Shown here: positions 8,922 through 17,370 of the stretch, piece after piece
How positions within the stretch are numbered: position 1 is the first letter of the stretch
Layout: each line of letters starts with the position of its first letter
From: Hydrogenedens sp964549105
Lineage (GTDB): Bacteria; Hydrogenedentota; Hydrogenedentia; Hydrogenedentales; Hydrogenedentaceae
Assembly (NCBI GenBank): GCA_964549105.1
Contig: CAZJTZ010000011.1
Span: forward strand, 1-64,000
Length of the DNA: 64,000 nt
Reading direction: 5' to 3'
The notes under the pieces: generated by a model
The model's database searches: none
What the model saw: the letters and a program-made list of their open reading frames with translations, nothing else
Told to the model about the DNA's origin: nothing
Position numbers and translations under genes: made by a program

Positions 8922-11900
8922 TTATGCATTATTTTTCTTTATATCTAGCTCTAATGCCATTTTTTTAAGTGCACGAATATCTAATTTACCTGTTCCAAGA
9001 ACCGGGATACTCTCTACTCTGTAGAAAGCATTGGGTCGAGGTTTCCATAGATTAGGTAATTCTGATTTATCTAAAAGTTCAAATAGTTTATTCAATTGTT
9101 CATCTTCTAAAGTATGCAGGACCACCAGTTTTTCACCTTTTTGTTCGTCAGGAACTCCTGATACGGCTAAACTTAAATCTGTCAGTCCTAACAATTCATG
9201 TAATATTTCTTCCACACGAGTATGTGAAACCATTTCACCGCCTAATTTACTAAACCGAGCGAGTCTATCTGTTATAGTTATAAAGCCATCTTCATCTATT
9301 TTTGCTATATCCCCTGTTCTATACCATTCACCTCTTAATGCTTCCTTCGTTTTTTCTGGAAGATTTAAGTATCCTAACATTATATTTGGTCCGGATACTT
9401 CGAGCATGCCTTCCTCATCTACTTGCAAAACTTTACCTGTGTCGGGGTCTGTAATCCTTACGGACACTCCGGGTATAGTTCTACCTATAGAACCTACTTT
9501 GTTGAATTGATTAAAAAATCCTGGTGACTCAAAATCAAGCAAATTTGTTGAGACTAACGGAGAACACTCTGTCGCTCCATATCCTTCTAATGGTTCAATT
9601 CCGAACTTTTCAAGAAAACCTTTTCGGATACGGTCAGGTAGTTTTTCCGCTCCTGCAATTATATATTGTAATGATTTGAAATCTTCGGGTGAACATTTGC
9701 GAATAAAGCCCTGTAAAAATGTGCTTGTGCCTAATAGAAAATGTGCTTCATATTTTTTTGCTAACCCCCCAATAATTTTAGGTTCCAGTGGATTGGGGTG
9801 ATATACACTTCGGACGCCATTAGTAAGAGTTAGCCAAATAGTTACTGTATAGCCAAATGAATGGAAGAAAGGTAAAAAGCCTAAAATACATAGATTTCTA
9901 TCATGCCAGACTATTCGTTTTACACTTTCTGATTGGCTCATAATATTTCTTTTTGAGAGCATAACACCTTTAGGATTTCCTTCACTTCCGCTGGAAAAGA
10001 TAATTGTTACGATGTCGTCTTCTTTATTTGGAGGTGCTTTAAAAAGTTTCTCAATAATAGAGATGGGTAGAAATACAGCACAGAGGATTCCCCATAGTTT
10101 ATCCCAATTGCTTACGGATTCGCTAACATCTTCAAGGTAAACAGTCGTTTCAGGAACTTTGATATTTACATGTTCTAAAAATTTTCTCGAAGTAAGGACA
10201 TGTTTTATGTTGCAGGTTTCTACACAAGAAGCGATAATTTCTGAACTCTGGGTATAGTTTAAGTTTACAGCGACTTTTCCCATAATAGGAAGGGCTATAT
10301 TAACAAGAGCCCCTCCCACAGTAGGTGGAACAAGAACTCCCACCATTTTTTTATCACCTAAAATTTTACTTAATTTTCTACCCAAGACCAGAGCACCTAT
10401 ATATGTTTTAAGATAATTAATATGCCCGGTCATAACATCTGCTATGCAAAAGTGGAATGGATGCTTTTTCACTTCTTTTACAAATGCCCGGTGTAATACT
10501 GAATTACATTTGTAGGGTCTTCTTTTAAATGACTCTGTGCTTAATAGTTGAATGGCTTCTCTGACTTCATATCCATTCCTTGGCTCTAACATGGGTTCTC
10601 CTATTTCTACATATATTGGAAAACGCAACTTTTCTGGAAATATCCATTTAATCTTTCCATCTCTGATACGATATACGGTTTCTGTAATTCTGTCCATATA
10701 GACTGGGACTATGGGCACATCTAAATTTTGTGTAAGGATTTTATAGTCATGATGCCATGGCATTTCTGGTCCGTCTTTATGAAACTTCTTCTCCCAGGGA
10801 ACGCATACCCAATTCCCAAGTGCTAATTGCTGTCGGATTTTAACAATTATTGATTCAATGTCTTTAGGAGTAGCATTACAAGGCACAGGAATTATATCTA
10901 GAAATTTAGAGAGCCATCTCATCCATCTAACAGTGAATATATCCTCTCCGGCAACAAAACTGATATTTTTGTCAAAGGTATAGAATAGAACAAGTATGTC
11001 AACAAAGGATACATGGTTTGAAACAATCAAGGCTCCTTTTTTTTCAGAAAGCCTATTACGATTGGAAACATAAACACGATAAAGAGTGCTATCCAAAACC
11101 CAGAGTATTGCTCTTAGAATCATTTTCTTTTCTATCTTTACCAGAATTGTTAAGGCTATGAATGATAATATTCCACTTACAAGGAATATAACTCTTGGCG
11201 GACAGTGTAAAATGCTAAACAATAGCATAAACAATCCAGCAGAGATAGACATTCCACCAAAAGTAACAAGATTGCTTGTAGCAATCATGGCACCTCGAAC
11301 TTGGTTTGGACTTTGCCTTTGTAAGATACATGCAAGCGGAACATCGAAGAGTCCTGCACCAAAACCTAATATAAACATAAGAAGAGTAATAGTTACTAGG
11401 CTCAAACCGGGTATAGATAAAAGAAAGCATAAGACTATCATAATAATACTTCCGATAACGGCAAGACCCAACTCAATCTTTCCTCTCGATAGGTAGCCTG
11501 CTGCTGTGCTACCTATGGCAATACCAACCGCAATTAGTGCTAATAGCGTACCTATAGCACCTGCATTTGACAGTTCTACTTTTCCATATTCCACAATGTT
11601 CTGCATAACAAGTGCACCTGCAAACCAGAAGTAGGTAATCCCAAACATTGAGAGGAGCAATTGCTTATCTGCAAAGAAAATTTTGAAATAACCTGATAAA
11701 CCGGCAAAAGGATTAAGTTCTATTTTCCTTTGAGGTTCCACGGGAGGAGTTCGGGTTACAAACAAAGAAGTTATTAATCCGATAGAAGATAAGGCTACCA
11801 TTGAGAACATTACAGAATAAAGGTCATTTTTGAATACTACCATCATCCATCCACCAATGGCATTCCCAAGAATTATGGCGATAAATGTCCATAGGTTTAG

Positions 11901-12365
11901 CAAACCATTACCCCACGGCAAACGAGTTTCAGGGAGTATTTCCGGGATAATCCCGTATTTAGCAGGACTGAAAAAAGCACTTTGCATAGCCATAAGGAAA
12001 AGTGTAAAAAGTAATAGGCTGGGACTTCTAAAAAAAACAGCAATACCTCCCATCATCATTACACCTAATTCCCATACTTTTGTCCATACCGTAACTCTTT
12101 GTTTTGAAAAACGGTCAGCAAGTGAACCTGCAATTGCAGGGAAAAGTAGCCAGGGTATATTAAATAAAACGGTACACACAGGTGTTACAAATCGTTGCCA
12201 CATAGAATCTGTAGCCAGGAAGAGAGGAACACTCAAAATAATTATCAATTTGTATACATTATCACTAAAAGCACCCTGAAATTGTGTTGTAAGCAAGGCA
12301 TAAAAGCCTAACCGATTAAAATTTTCTTCTTCATTAATATTTTTTGTTTTTGTAGGCATATTCAT
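8922..12365 (-). CDS. LplT-type transporter / acyltransferase / acyl-ACP synthetase fusion (Aas-like)
   Basis: A 1147-aa fusion of three activities. Residues about 15-410 are a 12-helix MFS domain like the lysophospholipid flippase LplT. Residues 420-640 are a PlsC-type acyltransferase with H451-x4-D456 (NHVSFVD). Residues 645-1140 are an AMP-forming acyl ligase with the P-loop SSGSEGNPKG at 791-800, EGYGATECSP and a WYRTGDIA motif. In E. coli, LplT and Aas are separate neighbours that import and re-acylate lysophospholipids, and this protein likely does both steps. The usual acyltransferase FPEGTRS motif is not evident (VPWEKKF lies near its expected place), so the middle domain may be altered. 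It is probably controlled by the MarR gene 65 bp upstream. Confidence 0.88.
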   Translation of the reverse strand: MNMPTKTKNINEEENFNRLGFYALLTTQFQGAFSDNVYKLIIILSVPLFLATDSMWQRFVTPVCTVLFNIPWLLFPAIAGSLADRFSKQRVTVWTKVWELGVMMMGGIAVFFRSPSLLLFTLFLMAMQSAFFSPAKYGIIPEILPETRLPWGNGLLNLWTFIAIILGNAIGGWMMVVFKNDLYSVMFSMVALSSIGLITSLFVTRTPPVEPQRKIELNPFAGLSGYFKIFFADKQLLLSMFGITYFWFAGALVMQNIVEYGKVELSNAGAIGTLLALIAVGIAIGSTAAGYLSRGKIELGLAVIGSIIMIVLCFLLSIPGLSLVTITLLMFILGFGAGLFDVPLACILQRQSPNQVRGAMIATSNLVTFGGMSISAGLFMLLFSILHCPPRVIFLVSGILSFIALTILVKIEKKMILRAILWVLDSTLYRVYVSNRNRLSEKKGALIVSNHVSFVDILVLFYTFDKNISFVAGEDIFTVRWMRWLSKFLDIIPVPCNATPKDIESIIVKIRQQLALGNWVCVPWEKKFHKDGPEMPWHHDYKILTQNLDVPIVPVYMDRITETVYRIRDGKIKWIFPEKLRFPIYVEIGEPMLEPRNGYEVREAIQLLSTESFKRRPYKCNSVLHRAFVKEVKKHPFHFCIADVMTGHINYLKTYIGALVLGRKLSKILGDKKMVGVLVPPTVGGALVNIALPIMGKVAVNLNYTQSSEIIASCVETCNIKHVLTSRKFLEHVNIKVPETTVYLEDVSESVSNWDKLWGILCAVFLPISIIEKLFKAPPNKEDDIVTIIFSSGSEGNPKGVMLSKRNIMSQSESVKRIVWHDRNLCILGFLPFFHSFGYTVTIWLTLTNGVRSVYHPNPLEPKIIGGLAKKYEAHFLLGTSTFLQGFIRKCSPEDFKSLQYIIAGAEKLPDRIRKGFLEKFGIEPLEGYGATECSPLVSTNLLDFESPGFFNQFNKVGSIGRTIPGVSVRITDPDTGKVLQVDEEGMLEVSGPNIMLGYLNLPEKTKEALRGEWYRTGDIAKIDEDGFITITDRLARFSKLGGEMVSHTRVEEILHELLGLTDLSLAVSGVPDEQKGEKLVVLHTLEDEQLNKLFELLDKSELPNLWKPRPNAFYRVESIPVLGTGKLDIRALKKMALELDIKKNNA

Positions 12366-12430
12366 AAAGTTATTACAACCTTAAGTTCACTTTTGAATTA
12401 AATTAGGGATGTGAATACAAATTTTTTTAT

Positions 12431-12904
12431 TTAGTATGGAATAGTCATCGCTCTTTCGCGGATGGTTTCCATGTATTTGATGATTTCTGAGCAATCTTTA
12501 TCTGAAAAACATGATAAGAGTTTATGAATATTCCGTCTATATGTCGGTTCTACTTTCTGGATAATACTTAGACCTTCGGGTGTCAGTTCTATGTGACGGA
12601 TTCGTCGGTTACCTTCAACCGAATTACGAACAACCAATCCTTTGGATTCTAATTTGTCAAGGATGGATGTAATACTTGCACGAGTTACAACAAGTCGTTT
12701 ACCTAAATCTGATTGCGTCCATTTTTTCTTTTTATATTTTAAGGCGAATAGAACATTGAACTGTGCTTCTGTCAGTCCATATCTACGGAAAAACATTTCT
12801 CCTTTGATAGACAAAACAGATACAGTTCGCACAATGTTCAACAATGTCTCATGCCTCAAATCTTGTATCGGTCGTTCCAATTCCAATTCTTTGTTAATTG
12901 ACAT
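12431..12904 (-). CDS. MarR-family transcriptional regulator
   Basis: A winged-helix dimeric repressor of the MarR family. It has an N-terminal dimer helix, then the wHTH with KWTQSDLGKRLVVTRASITSI as recognition region and an NRRIRHIELTPEG wing, and a C-terminal dimer helix. An ATG exists at 12919, but the ATG at 12904 has GGAGAG 7 nt upstream while the first has no ribosome site, so I use 12904 (157 aa). It is transcribed toward the Aas-like fusion, its likely target, and its promoter overlaps a long palindrome at 12947-12987, implying autoregulation. The ligand may be a fatty acid or lysolipid, by context only. Confidence 0.88.
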   Translation of the reverse strand: MSINKELELERPIQDLRHETLLNIVRTVSVLSIKGEMFFRRYGLTEAQFNVLFALKYKKKKWTQSDLGKRLVVTRASITSILDKLESKGLVVRNSVEGNRRIRHIELTPEGLSIIQKVEPTYRRNIHKLLSCFSDKDCSEIIKYMETIRERAMTIPY

Positions 12905-12946
12905 TGAAAATCTCTCCATTATAAAAGATAAGATATTATTTGCTAC

Positions 12947-12987
12947 CTAACATTTTATTTTATAATTGTAAAATAATAAATTGTTAG
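12947..12987. promoter_or_regulatory. imperfect palindrome, candidate MarR operator
   Basis: CTAACA at 12947-12952 and TGTTAG at 12982-12987 are inverted copies. AT-rich arms between them also pair imperfectly (CTAACATTTTATTTTA against the complement of TAAAATAATAAATTGTTAG). The palindrome covers the -10 box and most of the spacer of the marR promoter, the usual place for MarR autorepression. Confidence 0.55.
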
Positions 12988-12994
12988 ATGTCAA
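12965..12994 (-). promoter_or_regulatory. promoter of marR and the Aas-like fusion
   Basis: On the minus strand there is a perfect -35 TTGACA (12989-12994), an 18-nt spacer and -10 TACAAT (12965-12970). It lies about 60 nt before the chosen marR start and overlaps the candidate operator. Confidence 0.7.
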
Positions 12995-13088
12995 TCAATT
13001 CGCAAAGAAAGTAGCAAAAGTATATTGTTTCTGATTTCAAAAGTAGAGATATTATAGATACTTTTAGAAATATTTTTTGATAATGTAA

Positions 13089-14525
13089 TCATGTTCTATA
13101 TGCTTTTAAGACACGATACAGGTCGAAGGTTTCATGGGCATTGCCGTTCATAATACGCTGAATCAAGGCAGGGCTTTCAGATTCTTTGAGCCAGCCTTCC
13201 TGTAAAAGTTGTGCTATTGCAAGTGAGATACCTTTGCGGGCGATTCGGGCATGTCCCGGGACAAGTTCTACCGGGATATAGTCTCCACCAAAGGTAAAGA
13301 TTTTATGGGCAGGTGCAGTTGTGAGAAATTCCTTTAAGAAGCGTGTTGCAGAGGCAGGGTCAATTATCCATGACCAACACATATCCGCATAGACATTGTG
13401 ATATTGTTTGCATAAGGCGATTAACTCATGCTGATATGGGTATGTAATGTGCATAAGGACGAAGGTTGTGTTGGGAAAATCTTTGATTAATTGGACAAGG
13501 TCACATAGATTATCACGGACACGGTATAAATCCATGCTGTTATGTCCAGCTAAATAACCAGTATGTAGTTTTATGGGAAGTTTGTACTCGGTAGCACATT
13601 GCAAGCACTTGCGGAATAAGTTGTCCTGAATGGCTTTGAGTTCTTCGGATTTTAATGAAGAAGGGTTTTGAACAAATTTTTTGAAGATAGCATCTATATC
13701 CTTATCCTTCACATTTTCATATAGAAGACGCCTATTGTAAGCAGATTGGTCTTTCACTGCTATAGCCTTTGGTCCAAATTTTTCAAAAATATGTTCGATA
13801 GTTTTGTGTGCATCCTTTAATGTCTTAATCTGCTTATCTGCAAACTTATTGAGTTTTTCAATTTTGGAGATAGAACTGGCAATGCCAACGGTTGAAATGT
13901 CGAAACAAATAAGGTCTGAGGCAGGCTCACTTTCACGAAAAGTTCCACTATGGAGACAATTGACCTGGGAATATTCAATATTTGCCACATCACGCAATAT
14001 CCGACGGTAGAAGCCGGGCTGTATTTGGTTCTTCATCTGTTGGCTAATTACCTCACAATTGTCTTCTCTAATATCTTCTACTCCGTACAACGCTTGAACG
14101 CTTTCGCGGATGGATAGTAAATAGCCTGTGTTTCTGCATCGTTCGTAAAAGGGTGCTATTATTTTCCATTTATCTTTTGGAGATAGTTCCCATGAAATAA
14201 ACTTTTTATAGTCGTCTCTGGATAAGCCTGATACTCGCAAATCCGAGTCCGCATATTGGCTGAAAAGCATACTAAAGTCAGGAGCAGGTGTTTCCTTTTT
14301 ATTTTCTTTATTTGCGATACGCTCACTTTCAGATGGAAGATGTTCATGCGTATCAACAAAAGGAGTTTGTTGAATCAATCCATGAATGTTAGAAACGAGT
14401 TCTCTCGATAGATTAGGAAAATCTGTATTCGTAGCAGATGAAGAATTTGCTCCGCTGACCATACCCAGGCTAAGAGTTGAGCCTGTTAAACCTAAAAAAT
14501 TTCGACGGTTTATATTTTTACTCAT
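13089..14525 (-). CDS. Tat-exported amidohydrolase-superfamily protein
   Basis: A 478-aa protein with a twin-arginine signal (NRRNFLGLTG, then a hydrophobic stretch ending near residue 30), so it is likely folded with metal before export. The mature part looks like a metal-dependent TIM-barrel hydrolase. D58-T-H60-E-H62 gives the HxH motif of strand 1, KLHTGY and LMHITYPY supply later histidines, and FGGDYIP a late aspartate. The layout recalls uronate isomerase-like and amidohydrolase-2 enzymes. The substrate is unknown. A GGAGG ribosome site and a promoter at 14554-14581 precede it, and it appears to be a single-gene unit. Confidence 0.75.
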   Translation of the reverse strand: MSKNINRRNFLGLTGSTLSLGMVSGANSSSATNTDFPNLSRELVSNIHGLIQQTPFVDTHEHLPSESERIANKENKKETPAPDFSMLFSQYADSDLRVSGLSRDDYKKFISWELSPKDKWKIIAPFYERCRNTGYLLSIRESVQALYGVEDIREDNCEVISQQMKNQIQPGFYRRILRDVANIEYSQVNCLHSGTFRESEPASDLICFDISTVGIASSISKIEKLNKFADKQIKTLKDAHKTIEHIFEKFGPKAIAVKDQSAYNRRLLYENVKDKDIDAIFKKFVQNPSSLKSEELKAIQDNLFRKCLQCATEYKLPIKLHTGYLAGHNSMDLYRVRDNLCDLVQLIKDFPNTTFVLMHITYPYQHELIALCKQYHNVYADMCWSWIIDPASATRFLKEFLTTAPAHKIFTFGGDYIPVELVPGHARIARKGISLAIAQLLQEGWLKESESPALIQRIMNGNAHETFDLYRVLKAYRT

Positions 14526-14553
14526 AAAATTTCCTCCAAAAATGTTTGTTATA

Positions 14554-14581
14554 ATTATAATATGTGGTTGAGAGTTGTAAA
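14554..14581 (-). promoter_or_regulatory. promoter of the amidohydrolase gene
   Basis: On the minus strand: TTTACA (14576-14581), a 16-nt spacer and a perfect TATAAT (14554-14559), about 28 nt before the ATG, with a GGAGG ribosome site between. Confidence 0.55.
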
Positions 14582-14635
14582 TTAAATCGTGTTTGGGAGA
14601 GAATAGGAGTAAATGTTTTCTATATGTTTATAATC

Positions 14636-15340
14636 CTAGATTAATATGAGAGATAATGACAAAAGCAGGGCTACTACAATGATAAGGATAAGACACCAAA
14701 GCCCAATTAGTATACCGCCAACCGGGAAAACTTCATGAAAGTTGCGAACCTGCACAACTGTATTTGGCACGCTTAAAAAATCGCCTATCCCAAATTTCTC
14801 TTTTTCCCCAACCGCTATCCAGAATTTACCCTCTCTCGGCTCTGGAAGATAACCAACTATGTAATAATCACCGGTTTCAGGCAGGATATATTTTATTGTT
14901 GGAAAAATCCATGAATATGTTCCTGTAAATTTTTCATAAAATATTTCGGGTTTTTGTGATTGAGTAGTAAATGTTACTCCTCCATATTCACCTGGTACAG
15001 AGAAAGGGACAGATATAGGAGGCATGTTTTTGCTAATAATGGCAATAGCAGGAAAATAAATAGGTTTTGATTCATCTAATTTAGGTGAACCTAATTGTAT
15101 TTTTATCTCTTTACCCTTTTCTCCGTAGAACTTTAACCATATTTCCAATTTGCCTTTAGTGGCATTGTGATATGCAACTTGAGAAATATCTGTATCTTCT
15201 ATTTCGTAAGGTTTCTCCATGCTTGAAGCTGTTCCGTCAATTACAATAGGCTTATGCGCATAAGCCATTATAGTAACATTGAAGAAAAGTAATAAAAAAA
15301 CTACGATTTTTAACATTGCCTTTTTCCATATCTTTATCAT
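14636..15340 (-). CDS. exported protein with C-terminal membrane anchor, unknown function
   Basis: I do not recognise a family. The 234 residues begin with a signal peptide (about 1-28, ending AYAHKP). A soluble region of about 180 residues rich in beta-strand and aromatic residues follows, containing GDYYIVGYLPEPREGKFWIAVGE. One hydrophobic helix at the extreme C-terminus (about 207-232) ends the protein, so it should be held outside the cytoplasmic membrane. It is the last gene of a minus-strand run with a CsgG-like TPR protein, a kinase and a protease, 22 bp after its neighbour, so a shared envelope role is likely. Confidence 0.65.
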   Translation of the reverse strand: MIKIWKKAMLKIVVFLLLFFNVTIMAYAHKPIVIDGTASSMEKPYEIEDTDISQVAYHNATKGKLEIWLKFYGEKGKEIKIQLGSPKLDESKPIYFPAIAIISKNMPPISVPFSVPGEYGGVTFTTQSQKPEIFYEKFTGTYSWIFPTIKYILPETGDYYIVGYLPEPREGKFWIAVGEKEKFGIGDFLSVPNTVVQVRNFHEVFPVGGILIGLWCLILIIVVALLLSLSLILI

Positions 15341-15362
15341 TTCTATTTATCCACTTATCCAC

Positions 15363-17282
15363 TTAAAATAAACTGCCTTTTACTTTCATTCCCTTTTCAA
15401 TTTTGGTATCCTGTTTCATCAGGCTAATTGTTCCCGTAGAATAATCATTCTCAACTTCTTGAATTTCTATTTTACCTATAGGAATCTGATGAAAACCAAT
15501 TTTTTTTCCGTTTATTTCAATAGGTTCGCCTTGTTGTAAAACGATAAGAACACACCCTTCTTTAATTCCATGACTTTTGCCCAGATTAACAGTAGTGGTG
15601 TTGCCATCTACAGAGATGATAGTGCCTTTAACATTTTTGTTTCTTTCTTTAAGGGACTGCTCCATTTCTTCTACAATTTTCTGAATGGTAGATAGCATGT
15701 CGTTTTCATTGAGAATGCTTGAACACTGGGCTATTATCTCTGTTGTTTCTGTGTCAACAAGGCGGACATAAACCATCGGAGATTTTCCGAGTGATGTAAA
15801 TTCGATAAATCCCAGAACTCCAGCAGATAACACTTTTCCAAGTTGTCTTTGTGTATCAGGAGAAGCCAGGTCAGAACTTCCTAATTGAAGTTCTTGTAAT
15901 AGTTTATCTATCATTTCTCTTTCAACTACTTGCATAGGGAGAAGTCGGTTTCCAACCGTTTTTTCCAGTTCCCGTTGAAAAGCAATGTCTATTCCTGCTC
16001 TATCAAGAAATAGACTCTGTACATTAGTGTTCCCTTTTAAAAATGCAATTACAGGTGGTTTTGAATCCCATATATCTTCCGGAATGGTGTCACTTGCTTT
16101 AAGTTCTTTGAAACGATTACTCAATTGTGTTATCTGTTCTTGTATTATTTTCTGTCTTTGTGCATCATTGTTTTTTTGTATTTGCTCTGTTACCTGCTGT
16201 AATAACAATTGTGTGATTTGGTCACTGCCTCTTTTAGACGCTTCTGTCAAAACCTCTTTTGCCTTTTCCAGTTCTCCTTTTTTCTCATGGACAACGGCTT
16301 TATTGCTTAAAGCCACTACATTCAACGGGTCAATCGAGACTGCCTGTTCAAAATTTTGAAGTGCTTTTGTATCGTCTCCAATTTCTTGCGAAATGCGTCC
16401 CTGTGTGTTCAGGTTTTCCGCTTTCATCCAGTCATATTTTGCTTTATCTGCATTGTTCTCAAGAATTGTTTTTGCTTCTTCTATTTTTCCTAATTTTGAG
16501 AGTGACATCCCCTTAACGGTTTGTGCATAGCCATCGGTGGGTGCCTGGTCTGCATATTCAATAGCCTTTTGATAATCCCCTTTCATATAAGCAAGTTTTG
16601 CTAAACCTGCGTAGGCATTAATTGCCCCAAACTCCTTTTCTGCCTCGTCAATTTTACCTTGCTCGGATAAGATATAACCTTTTAATTCTTGAAGTTCTTG
16701 AGATACATTTGCATTTTTATCCTCACTGGGAACCGTGGTATTCAGTATTTGATTTGCAGTGTTAAAATCTTTTTTTCTGTAAAACATTTCTGCGGTTTCT
16801 TTTAGTAAACTCAATTGGTGTCCACCTCCACGAAGGATTCTTTCGATAACCATATCAGGCGGAACTACAAATAAGACCATAGGAAGCACATCTACTTTGT
16901 TTAGCCATGAATTATTGTTTAATTTTTGTTCAGAAATGATTTTGAATTTTATATCTAATCTGTCTGCAAATTGTTTAAGTTCTTCTTCATTGTCTTTGCA
17001 ACCGATACCTATGATTTCAAGTTTCTTACCCCCAAACTGCAAATCCAACACAGACAGTTTTGTCGCCATCTCTTCTCCTGTTTTAGTAGAGAAAAGGAAA
17101 AGCACTATGATAGGTTCACTTTTATCCAAAAAAATATTAAGATTTACCTCTCCCCCACGAATATCCTGCCCTGAAAATAGAGGAAATTTATCGTTTTTGA
17201 TAAATGTTTGAGCAAATAATTTAGAGAAGGGGAAGAGTATTATCAAAAGTATAAGTATGAATATGCCTCTTTTATAGTGCAT
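15363..17282 (-). CDS. exported redoxin-like / TPR / CsgG-like multidomain protein
   Basis: A 639-aa secreted protein with a signal peptide at residues 1-24. About 28-165 looks like a thioredoxin/AhpC fold (VLFLFSTKTGEEMATKL, then EIIGIGCKD), but the CxxC position reads STKTGEE, so it cannot be a thiol oxidoreductase of the normal kind. About 165-370 are TPR repeats. About 405-540 resembles the CsgG/FlgO periplasmic domain (VIAFLKGN, VVEREMIDKLLQELQL, AGVLGFIEF). The C-terminus resembles the FlgT C-terminal domain (GTIISVDGNTTTVNLGKSHG). It may be an outer-envelope assembly or sensor component. It follows the kinase gene. Confidence 0.65.
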   Translation of the reverse strand: MHYKRGIFILILLIILFPFSKLFAQTFIKNDKFPLFSGQDIRGGEVNLNIFLDKSEPIIVLFLFSTKTGEEMATKLSVLDLQFGGKKLEIIGIGCKDNEEELKQFADRLDIKFKIISEQKLNNNSWLNKVDVLPMVLFVVPPDMVIERILRGGGHQLSLLKETAEMFYRKKDFNTANQILNTTVPSEDKNANVSQELQELKGYILSEQGKIDEAEKEFGAINAYAGLAKLAYMKGDYQKAIEYADQAPTDGYAQTVKGMSLSKLGKIEEAKTILENNADKAKYDWMKAENLNTQGRISQEIGDDTKALQNFEQAVSIDPLNVVALSNKAVVHEKKGELEKAKEVLTEASKRGSDQITQLLLQQVTEQIQKNNDAQRQKIIQEQITQLSNRFKELKASDTIPEDIWDSKPPVIAFLKGNTNVQSLFLDRAGIDIAFQRELEKTVGNRLLPMQVVEREMIDKLLQELQLGSSDLASPDTQRQLGKVLSAGVLGFIEFTSLGKSPMVYVRLVDTETTEIIAQCSSILNENDMLSTIQKIVEEMEQSLKERNKNVKGTIISVDGNTTTVNLGKSHGIKEGCVLIVLQQGEPIEINGKKIGFHQIPIGKIEIQEVENDYSTGTISLMKQDTKIEKGMKVKGSLF

Positions 17283-17370
17283 AAAATTTTCTCCTATTAA
17301 TTATTTTTATCCTATATCTTACTTAACAGTCTCTTTACTAATTTTACCATCTCTAAAGTTTTTTTGCTTT

